Shown in pieces: positions 1 to 9,473 of a DNA stretch of 22,500 nt. The notes beneath the pieces were generated by a model that saw only the letters and a list, made by a program, of their open reading frames with translations, was not told the origin of the DNA and did not search any database. Position 1 is the first letter of the stretch, and each line of letters starts with the position of its first letter. Origin of the DNA: Paratrimastix pyriformis (Eukaryota; Preaxostyla; Paratrimastigidae); contig JAPMOS010000065.1 of the NCBI GenBank assembly GCA_027972325.1, forward strand, positions 122,501-145,000, read 5' to 3'. The translations under genes and the position numbers were made by a program.

Positions 1-30
1 GGGGGGGGGGGGGGGGGGGGGGGGGGGGGG
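1..30. repeat. Poly-G run at window start
   Basis: Thirty consecutive G open the window. Other long G or C runs occur inside the window, so this may be a genuine homopolymer, but its position at the very edge also fits a contig end or sequencing artefact. Confidence 0.9.
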
Positions 31-274
31 CGACAGACGGACGGCTGAACTGTTGGGGAGATATCGAAATTGGAGTGATTCCAGCCGATGCTGCAACAAC
101 ATTCTTCCTCTCGGGGTGCCCCTGACGACGTATGCACACGATCTGGCCATGTGGCATCTCGCTGCTGCGATGCATGGCGGGTTCGCCCCACCGATCGCCT
201 GCTATGATCTGCTTTGATCCCCTTCGGACAGCCCGGGAAAACAAGGAATCCTCCCGCGAGAACCTTTGGGCAGG
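31..274. other. Upstream flank of RING gene copy 1, no gene seen
   Basis: This flank is not shared with the other three array members. Similarity to the other upstream regions begins only near 275. Open frames here are short and have no recognisable domain. The sequence just before the copy 1 start codon (about 322-334) is pyrimidine-rich and ends in CAG, so an upstream non-coding exon spliced to the ATG is possible but unsupported. Confidence 0.4.
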
Positions 275-334
275 TTGTCGGAATAGGGGCTATCACCTGT
301 GCCCGGTTTTCTGTGACGCGCTCTTCTTTCTCAG
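275..334 (+). promoter_or_regulatory. Conserved upstream block of the RING array, copy 1
   Basis: The block TTGTCGGAATAGGGG followed by ATCACCTGTGCCCGGTTTTC lies just upstream of the start codon. The second part recurs before all four paralogs (about 291-311, 3614-3633, 6891-6911 and 10104-10124), and the first part before copies 1-3. Conservation across otherwise diverged flanks suggests a core promoter or 5'UTR element. No TATA box is evident. The function is inferred. Confidence 0.35.
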
Positions 335-2450
335 ATGGCTGCCGCTCCTTCAAGTGAATGTGCAGTGTGCTCGGAAGCATACAACGGTACTGACCATGAT
401 CCAGTCGTGCTTGATTGTGGGCACACCTTTTGTCGGAGCTGCATGATTCAGCTTGCCCAAACGAGACCTGACACTCCCGTGCTTGAGTGCCCGACGTGCC
501 GCCAGGGAACTCCTATTCGCCGTCCTTTCGACCCTACTTGTCTGAGACGGAATTATGAATTGGCCGCCTTGGTTGTTGCAGCCGGTCTGTTGTTTTCTCT
601 CTCTCTCTCTCTCTCTCGCTGACGAGCTTGTTGGAACATTTTCTGTCGAAACGAACGTACATTGTAAAGGAGGAAAGAAGGAAGTCGGCGAACTTCCACC
701 ATCGCTTCTCGCCCAGGCTCAACAAAGATTGGAGGCACAGCGGCGAACACTGGAGCGAACTGCTACTCAGGTGTGGTAATTTCCTCCCTTCAACCATAGC
801 GTTCTATCTTCGCACAGACGCCCGAGTCTTTCGATGCAACAATCGAAGTCGCCGTGCAACAGATGCACCAAGCAGTCGATGAATCCGGCAACCGAATTCG
901 ACAGCAAGTGCGTGAAAATGGTCTGTGTTTGTTCTTTTAAGAGCTTGAAATCAGTCAATCGATTATCTCTAACCAGCATCGAAAATCGCGGAGTCACGCC
1001 ACCTTCTGGAGCAGAATCAGCAGGCTTTGCAGCACGAATTGGAGGAGCTTTCCCGCCAGCAAACTTCTCCCGAGGCCCACATCTTGGTGGTTGAGGTGGG
1101 GAAACGGATTCAGGTCTGTCACGCTCACGGCGAAGGACTTTTCTCTCCCGGCTATTGTTCCTCTTTCCCCGGGCCAACACGTTCAATTATTCCGAAACGC
1201 ATCTTCATTCCTCGCTTGTCTTCGATTTCTTCCTGGACAGGCTCTTCTGGATGCCCCCCAGGTTGACGTGCCGGCCATCTCCCTGGATTTGACTGTCCCT
1301 GCGGATCTCACCCAGGCTCTCTCCACTCTTGGCCGTGTGGAAACTGTGGGCGACGAGAGACCAGCCGACGCCCCGAAGGCTCTCAATTTCCCGCAGCCCG
1401 GGCTGGAGGCCCCCCTCCGGCTTTTCGCGCGAGTCCCAAGAGGTTTGTTGGGTTTTTTCGGTTTGGGCGTCCATAACCCAGGTCTCCTTCTCATTCTCAG
1501 GGCAACCCACCACCCGCGCCCATATCCTCCAGTGGTACCGGAGGCTCATTGACATGGACGACGGCACCTGCCCGGCCCTGCAGCTCGCTGCCCTGTTGGA
1601 GCTCCCCGATTTCGCCAAAGACCACGAGGCCCTGCGGGCGACCATCCAGGCCACTCGGGCTGTGGCCGAGCGGGACGCGAAACGGAAGGGGCGAGTTGCC
1701 GAATTGGCTGCCCCTGCCGTGTGTCGGCTCCTGCCTGCCTGCCCCCCAGCCATCTTGGGTGATGTCCTTGCAGTGATCGTGTCCCTGAGCCAAGCCCCCA
1801 ATGGCCCAAGCCTATTGAACCCCTGTTTCGAGCCGGTTCACAAACTCCTGTCGGCCAATCCCAACCACCCCTTGGCCACCGAGTCACTTCGGATCTGCGC
1901 CCAACTGGCTCCGGCCCTCAGTGCCTCCCAGTTTGGGGCATGCACCACCCTCTGTGCCAGTATTGCAAGCAACGTCCGTTTCTTGGCCAACGGCGAGGCT
2001 TTTGCGCAGCTGCTGGGGCTGATCAAACAGCTGGCGCAGAGGGAAGAGTACTCATCAATGGTGACGCTGTATTCTGCGCTTCTGTGCATCGTCCCTTTCA
2101 TGGCCAACCCCGATGCAGTGGCACAGCTCTGGACTGCCATGCACCGAACAGCTCAGCTCAAGCGACAGCAGATTTACGCGGCTCCCAACGGATGGGTGGC
2201 TTGCTACCAGGGTGAGTTCCTCGCCATGTTTCGTGATCTTCAGTATTCGGCCCTCGAACTGCTGGACGACGGCCAAGCCCTGGACAACGCGCCGCTTGTT
2301 GAAATGTTGCTTGCCTTCCTCCAAATCCTCTGGACGACTCACGGAACCCTCAAGCAGTGCCTGCAGGAGGCAGCCTACCCGGACCGGTTGGCCTCTCTCC
2401 AAGGCCACCCCGTCCTTCAGGCGCACCCCGAACTGGGCAAGCTCCCCTAA
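335..2450 (+). CDS. RING-type E3 ubiquitin ligase-like protein, array copy 1
   Basis: Six exons: 335-584, 670 (or 685)-770, 818-920, 977-1113, 1241-1442 and 1501-2450, about 580 residues. Exon 1 encodes a C3HC4 RING (Cys9, Cys12, Cys28, His30, Cys33, Cys36, Cys52, Cys55), a fold that recruits an E2 enzyme for ubiquitin transfer. Exons 2-4 encode a Gln/Glu-rich predicted coiled coil (LLAQAQQRLEAQRR to VGKRIQ). Exons 5-6 encode a long helical, Leu/Ala-rich domain like ARM/HEAT repeats, presumably for substrate or partner binding. All intron phases join in frame and match the three paralogs. Intron 1 contains a CT microsatellite, and its 3' end has three in-frame AG choices. The start is the first ATG before the RING, directly after the conserved upstream block. 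E3 activity is inferred from the RING alone. Confidence 0.8.
600..619. repeat. CT microsatellite in intron 1 of copy 1
   Basis: A run of (TC)n lies just inside intron 1 of RING copy 1. The other copies lack it, so it arose after the duplications. Confidence 0.85.
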
Positions 2451-2620
2451 GGGGAAGGGTGGTTGGTATTTTGAACTTGAAAACTCGGTTTTTACCTTTT
2501 TTTCCCTTCTGTTTTCCCCCTCTGTTGTTGTCGATCGCGCACGGATTATATTTTGTGATGTGTCTGCGTGTTAACGGCAACAGAAGTGATAAAAATGACT
2601 CCCACCTCGGCGCGTGCCAA
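2451..2620 (+). other. 3' flank of RING copy 1 with a conserved downstream element
   Basis: Downstream of the stop the copies share a GTCGATCGCGCACGG motif followed by ATTATATTTTGTGATGTG (about 2529-2563; also 6326-6360 and 9062-9096, and in diverged form after copy 4 near 12198). It probably lies in the 3'UTR or cleavage region. No AATAAA is present. Confidence 0.4.
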
Positions 2621-2761
2621 CAGGAGTTCGGCGACATGTTTCGCGATCTTCTGTTTCCGGCCCTCGGATTGCTGGACGACGCCCGTGCTGTCGGCAATCC
2701 ACCGCTCGTTGAGATGTTGCACCCCTTTTTCCACGACCACTGGAAGAACGACACTCTCAGG
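2621..2761 (+). pseudogene. Relic of a RING-family last exon, spacer 1
   Basis: About 140 bp match the last exon of the family from the QEF..MFRDLL segment to the NDTLR segment. The relic reads MFRDLLFPALGLLDDARAVG and then NPPLVEML. The signature DDARAVGN is that of copy 4, not copies 1-3, so it descends from a copy-4-like gene. Upstream exons are absent and the reading runs into simple sequence. The same relic sits after copy 2. Confidence 0.75.
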
Positions 2762-3279
2762 CCCTCACTCCCCCCCCCTCCCCCCCACATACACACACAA
2801 CGAAGAGAGGTGGAGTTGGAATGGGTCAATGGGTCTCGCCTCATCCTTTGTCACCACCTCAAAGCGGTGGGGGGGGGGGGGGGGGGATAAACGATCCGGG
2901 GCGCGTTTCCTTCCCACAGATAACATCAGAAAATCCGCGATCGACAGGGGGGAAAAAAGGAGGAAAACCATTCAGATCGCAGAAGTGGCGACATCACCCG
3001 AGGGGGGGAGGGAGGGGGAGGGGGAGAGGGAGGGAGGGAGGGGGAGGGAGGGGGGGATGGCCAGTGGTGGGAGCAGAGAATGGCCTTCATGGCCCACTAT
3101 CCGTTCCACGGCCGTCGGTGCCGAAATTGTCGAGACATGCCAAAGTTGGACAAATGAAACTCAACGGCCTCCTCGGCGTCCTCATTCAGTCAAGCGCAGG
3201 ACACAGCCTAATTGGGTGTGATGGCAGTGGTGTAGGTGAAATGCCAAGAAGAGGGTCCATCACAAGGAGGTCCCGTGCT
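2762..3279. other. Spacer 1 segment of simple sequence, absent from spacer 2
   Basis: About 520 bp lie between the exon relic and the duplicated spacer block. They hold a C-rich/CA patch (2770-2800), an 18-nt G run (2869-2886) and a G-rich GGGA repeat (about 3000-3057). The matching point in spacer 2 (6540/6541) joins the relic directly to the duplicated block. I see no gene here. Confidence 0.6.
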
Positions 3280-3652
3280 GTGTCGCATGTCTTGTGTGTC
3301 CGCGAGAAAGCGTGCTGTCAAAACCTCCAAGTGGGGGTCAGCGGTCAACGCCCTTGCCGTTTCCATCTCCTCCTGCTTTGCTTTCATGACGGCCCAGGTT
3401 GGCAGCACCCTGACCAAGCGGGACTACAATGCCTGGGGTGTCCGCCAGCGCTGATGATGAGGCGGGATTGATGGCAAGGATGAGATGGTGGGTTGGGAAA
3501 TGGGAGAAAAAACCTTGAGTGAAATCTTCTCGACAAATTTTAGAGTTAACCACGATGCTGCACGAACACGAGGAGACAGACTTGACTCAGACTGACATTG
3601 TCGGAATAGGGGGTATCACCAGTGCCCGATTTTTGTTGGACACTCTCTCTTG
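3280..3652. repeat. Duplicated spacer block, copy A
   Basis: From GTGTCGCATGTCTTGTGTG to the copy 2 start codon this block is highly similar to 6541-6932, with small indels. It includes the upstream block conserved before the RING genes. On the minus strand, 3280-3417 reads as a protein-like frame (VLPTWAVMKAKQEEMETARA), but the matching part of copy B is frame-shifted. It is therefore at most a shared gene relic. Confidence 0.8.
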
Positions 3653-6235
3653 ATGGCTGCCGCCGCTCCTTCTTCGAGTGAATGTGCAGTGTGCTCGGAA
3701 GCGTACAACGGGACTGACCATGATCCAGTCGTGCTCCATTGTGGGCACACCTTTTGTCGGAGCTGCATGATTCAGCTTGCGCTTGAGTGCCCGACGTGCC
3801 GCCAGGAAACTCGTATCCCCGTTCCTTTCGACCCTTCTTGCCTGAGTCGGAATTTTGAATTGGCCGCCTTGGTTGTTGCAGCACCCGGTCTGTTGTTTGA
3901 CGACCTTGCCAGAACGAGAGAGAGATAGCGTGTTCAACCTCAACGGCACGCAGACTAAGTTGAAATTCAAACTCGAATTATTACATTCAAGTCTGTCACT
4001 CTCCTGAGTCCTCGCATGCCACACGCGTCCACTAAGCGTGCGAATCGCAGATCCGCATTGACTCCCTCGAATTCTGTGGGAGCGCTCGGTGGAGATAGTC
4101 AATGGTCACTGACTTCCTGGTTCTTCGTCGTGCTCTTTGCGGGTCTCGTTTGTTCTCGCCTCCGTCACTCCTGATCGACGGCAATAGGACTTCGTTGCTC
4201 CGATCGCTTCGACCGGGCAAGATGGAGCTGGTGATGGTGTCGTCGGGGTGGTGCGTCGTGTGCGCGATCCGTCCGCCGCTCTCTAGGCGGCGCGACCTGG
4301 GGGGGCGCGGCTCCCCGCTCTCGCCGGTCTGCCGTCGGTCTTCCGCCTGCCGCCGCTCATGGTTGCCGCGCACCTCATGCCGAACAGGGCGAGCATGCTC
4401 TCCACCAGCTGCGTCCCGATGCGCCGGCAGAGGCTTTGCACATATCAACGAATTTCTGTCGGAACGATTTTTTGTGGTCGGTGTTTTGGTACAGGTCAAC
4501 AACCTCCTCTTGTCCCGCCATCGCTTCTCGCCCAGGCTCAACAAAGATTGGAGGCACAGCGGCGGACAATGGAGCGAGCCGCTTCTCAGGTATGGTGTTT
4601 TCCTCCCTTCAGCCATAGCGTTCTATCTTCGCACAGACGCCCGATTCATTCGATGCAACGATCGAAGCTGCCGTTCAACAGATGCGCCAAGCAGTCGATG
4701 AATCCGGCAACCGAATTCGACAGCAAGTGCGTGAAAATGGTCTGTGTTTGTTCCTCTAAGAGCTTGAAATCAGTCAATCGATTATCTCTCACCAGCATCG
4801 AAAATCGCGGAGTCACTCCACCTTCTGGAGCAGAATCAGCAGGCATTGCAGCACGAATTGGAGGAACTGTCCCACCAGCAAACTTCTCCCGAGGCTCACA
4901 TCTTGGTGGTTGAGACGGTGAAACGGATTCAGGTCTGTCACGACGGAGATCTCGTGTCACGCCGCCAAGGGATTCTTTCGGGACGCATCTTCATTCCTCG
5001 CTTGTCTTCGATTTCTTCCTTCTGGACAGGCTCTCCTGGGTGTCCCCCAGGTTGAAGTACCGGCCATCTCACTGGATCTGACCGTCCCTGCGGAGTTCAC
5101 CCAGGCGCTCTCGACTCTTGGCCGTGTGGAAACTGTGGGCGAAGAGAACCCAGCCGACGCCCCGAAGGCTCTCAATTTGCCGCCTGACCAAGTGGCCCCC
5201 ATCCGGCGTTTTACGCATGTCCCAATGGGTTTGTCGGCTTTTTTTTTGTTCGGTTTGGGCGGTTATAACCCGGTTCGTTCAGGACAACCCATCACCCGTG
5301 CCCATATCCTCCAATGGTACCGGGGACTCATTGCCATGGACAACGGCACCTGCCCGGCCCCGCAGCTTCTTGCCCTCCTGGAGCTCCCCGATTTCGCCAA
5401 AGACCCTGAGGCCCTGCGGGCGACCCTCCAAACTACGCGGGCCTTGGCCGAGCGGGACGCGAAACGGAAGGGGCGAGTTGCCGAATTGCTTGCCCCTGCC
5501 GTGTGTCGGTTCCTGCCTGCCTGCCCGGCGTCCGTCTTGGGCGATGTTCTTGCGGTGGTCCTGTCCCTGAGCCAAGCCCCCAATGGCCCAACTATGTTCA
5601 ACCCGTGTTTCGAGCCGGTTCACAAACTCCTGTCGGCCAATCCCAACCACCCCTTGGTCATCGAGTCGCTTCGGATTTGCACCCAACTGGCTCCGGTCCT
5701 CGACTCCTCCCAGTTTGGGGCATGCACCACCCTCTGTGCCAGTATGGCAAGCAACACCCGCTTCTTGGCCAACAGCGAGGCTCTGGCGCAGCTGCTGGGG
5801 CTGATCAAACAGCTGGCGCAGAGGGACGACTACTCATCAATGGCGAAGCTCTATTCCGCGCTTGCGAGCAACATTCCTTTCATGACCAACCACGATGCCG
5901 TGGCACAGCTCTTGACCGCCATGCACCGGACAGCTCAGCTCAAGCAAAATGAGATGACGAGATCGCGCCACCCCCCGTGGGTGGCCGACCGACATAGTGA
6001 GTTTGTCGCCATGTTTCGTGATCATCTGTATCCGGCCCTTGGATTGCTGGACGAGGGCCATGCCATGGACAATGCGCCGCTTGTTGAAATGTTGCTCGCC
6101 TTCCTCCAAATCCTCTGGGTGACTGACGGCACCCTCAAACAGTGCCTCCTGGACGCAGGCTACCCGGACCAGTTGGCCTCTCTCCAAGGCCACCCCGTCC
6201 TTCAGGCGCACCCCGAACTGGGCAAGCTCCCCTAA
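3653..6235 (+). CDS. RING-type E3 ubiquitin ligase-like protein, array copy 2
   Basis: Six exons: 3653-3887, 4495-4589, 4637-4739, 4796-4932, 5030-5228 and 5283-6235, 573 residues. The domain order is the same as in copy 1. All eight RING ligands remain (Cys11, Cys14, Cys30, His32, Cys35, Cys38, Cys46, Cys49). However, an in-frame 24-bp deletion removes eight residues between the sixth and seventh ligands, shortening that loop from 15 to 7. This is still within the range seen in C3HC4 RINGs. Intron 1 is 607 nt because of an insertion unique to this copy. The other introns are 47-97 nt. The last exon is open throughout, with a C-terminus (LQAHPELGKLP) identical to copies 1 and 3. The gene appears functional. 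Confidence 0.78.
3917..4466. mobile_element. Insertion of about 550 bp in intron 1 of copy 2, unclassified
   Basis: Intron 1 of copy 3 runs ..CCAGAACGA directly into ..TTTTTTTGTGG. In copy 2 the same two flanks are separated by about 550 bp of unrelated DNA, with GAACGA on both sides, as for a short target-site duplication. No terminal inverted repeats, poly-A tail or known transposon protein were seen. A minus-strand frame near 4340-4440 reads QLVESMLALFGMR and is protein-like but not identified. The element could be a non-autonomous transposon or captured genomic DNA. Confidence 0.45.
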
Positions 6236-6413
6236 GGGAAGGGTGGTATCACCCCGGATGGTATTTGAACATGAACTCGGTTTTTACTTTTTTATTTTTC
6301 TTCTTCTTCTGTTTCCCCCTCTGTTGTCGATCGCGCACGGATTATATTTTGTGATGTGTCTGCGTGTAACGGCAACAGAAGAGATATTTGACTCCCACCT
6401 CGGCGCATGCCGA
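6236..6413 (+). other. 3' flank of RING copy 2
   Basis: A T-rich tract (about 6280-6310) is followed by the same GTCGATCGCGCACGG / ATTATATTTTGTGATGTG element as after copy 1. This is probably the 3'UTR and cleavage region. There is no gene. Confidence 0.4.
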
Positions 6414-6540
6414 CAGGAGTTCGTCGACATGTTTCGCGATCTTCTGTATCCGGCCCTCGGATTGTTGGACGACGCCCGTGCTGTCGGCAATCCACCGCTC
6501 GTTGAGATGTTACACCTTCCTCCAAGACCTCTGGAACACT
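6414..6540 (+). pseudogene. Relic of a RING-family last exon, spacer 2
   Basis: This is the same relic as at 2621-2761, reading MFRDLLYPALGLLDDARAVG with the copy-4 signature. The frame is lost shortly after LVEML by a small indel, and the relic then joins the duplicated spacer block directly. Its presence after both copies 1 and 2 shows that the duplicated unit was gene + relic + spacer. Confidence 0.75.
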
Positions 6541-6932
6541 GTGTCGCATGTCTTGTGTGTCCTCGAGAAAGCGTGCTGTCATAACCCAAGTGGGGGGTCA
6601 GCGGTCAACGCCCTTGCCGTTTCAATCTCCTCCTGCTTTGCTTTTTCATGACGGCCCAGGTTGGCAGCACCCTGACCAAACCAAGCGGGACTACAATGCC
6701 TGGGGTGTCCGACCAGCGCTGATGGATGAGGCGGGATTGATGGCAAGGATGAGATGGGTGGGTTGGGAAATGGGAGAAAAAATCTTGAGTGAATCTTCTC
6801 GACTGTAATTTTAGAGTTATAACCACGATGCTGCACGAACACGAGGAGACAGACTTGACTGACTCAGCTTAACATTGTCGGAATAGGGGGTATCACCTGT
6901 GCCCGGTTTTCGTTGTTGGACACTCTCTCTTG
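6541..6932. repeat. Duplicated spacer block, copy B
   Basis: Matches 3280-3652 with scattered indels and ends at the copy 3 start codon. The minus-strand protein-like frame of copy A is broken here, which argues against a conserved gene in the spacer. Confidence 0.8.
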
Positions 6933-8974
6933 ATGGCTGCCGCTCCTTCTTCGAGTGAATGTGCAGTGTGCTCGGAAGCGTACAACGGGACTGACCACGA
7001 TCCAGTCGTGCTTCATTGTGGGCACACCTTTTGTCGGAGCTGCATGATTCAGCTTGCCCAAACGAGACCTGGCACTTCCGTGCTTGAGTGCCCGACGTGC
7101 CGCCAGGAAACTCGTATCCCCGTTCCTTTCGACCCTTCTTGTCTGAGTCGGAATTTTGAATTGGCCGCCTTGGTTGTTGCAGCACCCGGTCTGTTGTTTG
7201 ACGACCTTGCCAGAACGAATTTTTTTGTGGTCGGTTTCATTGGAACAGGCCAACCTCCTCTTGTCCCGCCATCGCTTCTCGCCCAGGCTCAACAAAGATT
7301 GGAGGCACAGCGGCGGACAATGGAGCGAGCCTCTTCTCAGGTGTGGTGTTTTCCTCCCTTCAACCAAGTTCTATCTTCGCACAGACGCCCGAGTCATTCG
7401 ATGCAACGATCGAAGCTGCCGTACAACAGATGCGCCAAGCAGTCGATGAATCCGGCAACCGAATTCGACAGCAAGTGCGTGAAAATGGTCTGTGTTTGTT
7501 CTTTTAAGAGCTTGAAATCAGTCAATCGATTATCTCTAACCAGCATCGAAAATCGCGGAGTCGCTCCACCTTCTGGAGCAGAATCAGCAGGCATTGCAGC
7601 ACGAATTGGAGGAACTGTCTCGCCAGCAAACTTCTCCCGAGGCCCGCATCTTGGTGGTTGAGACGGTGAAACGGATTCAGGTCTGTCTACACGGATCTGG
7701 ATTCTTTCGGGACGCATCTTCATTCCTCGATTGTCTTCTCGATTTTTCTTCCTTCTGGCCAGGCTCTCCTGGGTGTCCCCCAGATTGATGTGCCGGCCAT
7801 CTCCCTGGATTTGACTGTCCCTGCGGAGTTCACCCAGGCGCTCTCGACTCTTGGCCGTGTGGAGACTGTGGGCGAAGAGAAACCAGCCGACGCCCCGAAG
7901 GCTCTCAATTTCCCGCAGCCTGGGCTAGAGCCCCCCCTCCGGCTTTTCGCGCGAGTCCCAAGAGGTTTGTCGGGTTTTTTCGGTTTTGCGTTCATAACCC
8001 GGGTCTCATTCTCATTCTCAGGGCAACCCACCACCCGTGCCCATATCCTCCAGTGGTACCGGAGGCTCATTGCCATGGATGACGGCACCTGCCCGGCCCT
8101 GCAGCTCGCTGCCCTGCTCGAGCTCCCCGATTTCGCCAAGGACCCTGAGGCCCTGCGGGCGACCCTCCAGGCCGCTCGGGCTGTGGCCGAGCGGGACGCG
8201 AAACGGAAGGGGCGAGTTGCCGAATTGGCTGCCCCAGCCGTGTGTCGGCTCCTGCCTGCCTGCCCCCCGGCCATCTTGGGTGATGTTCTTGCGGTGGTCG
8301 TGTCCCTGAGCCAAGCCCCCAATGGCCCAACAATGTTCAACCCGTGTTTCGCGCCGATTCACAAACTTCTGGCGGCCAATCCCAATCACCCCTTGGCCAC
8401 CGAGTCGCTTCGGATCTGCGCCCAACTGGCTCCGTCCCTCAACTCCTCCCAGTTTGGGGAATGCACCACCCTCTGTGCCAGTATGGCAAGCAACGCGCGT
8501 TTCTTGGCCAACAACGAGGCTCTCGCACAACTGCTGGGGCTGATCAAACAGCTGGCACAGAGGGACGACTACTCATCAATGGCGAAGCTCTATTCTGCGC
8601 TTGTGAGCAACATTCCTTTCATGGCCAACCCCGATGCAGTGGCACAGCTCTTGACCGCCATGCTTCGAACAGCTCAGCTCAAGTATAACAGTATTTGGAG
8701 TTATACTTCTTCTGCGTGGAGAGCCGACCGCCGGAGCGAGTTGGTCGCCATGTTTCGTGACCATCTGTATCCGGCCCTCGAACTGCTGGACGACGGCCGT
8801 GCCATGGACAACGCGCCGCTCGTTGAAATGTTGCTCACCTTCCTCCAAGAGCTCTGGAAGTACGACGACACCCTCAAGCAGTGCCTGCAGGAGGCAGCCT
8901 ATCCAGAACGGTTGGCCTCTCTCCAAGGCCACCCCGTCCTTCAGGCACACCCCGAACTGGGCAAGCTCCCCTAA
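6933..8974 (+). CDS. RING-type E3 ubiquitin ligase-like protein, array copy 3
   Basis: Six exons: 6933-7188, 7249-7340, 7385-7487, 7544-7680, 7763-7964 and 8022-8974, 580 residues. The RING has Cys10, Cys13, Cys29, His31, Cys34, Cys37, Cys53 and Cys56. The coiled coil spans roughly residues 86-196 and the helical repeat domain roughly 197-580. Copy 2 is its closest relative by spacer and upstream sequence. Introns 1 (60 nt) and 5 (57 nt) are multiples of three without in-frame stops, so retention of either would still give an open frame. Removing them restores the alignment with the paralogs. The start is the first ATG, 22 bp after the conserved upstream block. I infer a cytosolic or nuclear ubiquitin ligase; the substrate is unknown. 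Confidence 0.8.
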
Positions 8975-9131
8975 GGGGAAGGGTGGTATCACCCCGGTTG
9001 GTATTTGAACATGAACTCGGTTTTTACTTTTTATTTTTTTCTTCTTCTGTTTCCCCTCTGTTGTCGATCGTGCACGGATTATATTTTGTGATGTGTCTGC
9101 GTGAACGGCAACAGAAGAGATATTTGACTCC
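8975..9131 (+). other. 3' flank of RING copy 3 up to a duplication breakpoint
   Basis: This shares the T-rich tract and the GTCGATCG..ATTATATTTTGTGATGTG element with copies 1 and 2. Similarity to spacer 2 ends abruptly after ATATTTGACTCC at about 9131, where spacer 2 continues into the exon relic. Confidence 0.6.
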
Positions 9132-9137
9132 GCCTTC

Positions 9138-9232
9138 GCCACACTGCCCACGACGGCCGCACCTTCCGCTATCCCCACCCTGCCATCAACGACACCATCC
9201 GCTTCGACCTGAAGACGAAGAAGATCCTTGAC
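9138..9232 (+). pseudogene. RPS4: Fragment of ribosomal protein eS4 (RPS4)
   Basis: The + frame reads HDGRTFRYPHPAINDTIRFD followed by LKTKKILDA. This matches the well-known eS4 segment H/YDGRTIRYPDPLIKxNDTI..DLETxKITDF, but it lacks two residues of the conserved PLIKxN stretch and the sequence after KILDA does not continue as eS4. The fragment starts a few bases past the spacer breakpoint. It is probably a stray piece carried in by rearrangement, not a working gene. A divergent real exon is unlikely because nothing eS4-like flanks it. Confidence 0.65.
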
Positions 9233-9473
9233 GCTAGCCGTTGGGGCCTCATGACCCCGTGCAGAATTCTGCGGCTGGCCGTACGATGCCCTGAGGTGTG
9301 GGTGGGTGGTTGGGGGGTCCCTTGTGTCGGAAGAGCGTCAGGGACTCGGCCCTTCGGAAGCTGTTGCCCACGGGCCAGGGCGTCACGTAGCACAAGCGCA
9401 AGGGAGGAAAAGTCTGGAGGCCCTGGGTGCGGACAAGTGGCAGGTCATAATCGGGGAGGCCGGCCGCCGGTTG
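9233..9473. other. Unassigned sequence in spacer 3
   Basis: There are no recognised domains. A minus-strand frame (about 9330-9460) reads LPDYDLPLVRTQGLQTFPP and is somewhat protein-like, but it continues into the minisatellite and cannot be assigned. Confidence 0.3.

Noticed and set aside
1199-1240. Coding-like stretch ASSFLACLRFLP before exon 5 of the RING genes, open in three copies
   Set aside because: Copy 3 carries an indel that breaks its frame, and in copy 1 no AG precedes it at a suitable distance. It is better explained as the pyrimidine-rich end of intron 4, which closes with GGACAG or GGCCAG.
2207-2630. Alternative last exon of RING copy 1, with a GTGAGT donor near 2213 joined to the CAACAG before the relic
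   Set aside because: The phases do not match, so the join would shift the relic out of its family frame. The relic also runs into simple sequence without a conserved C-terminus.
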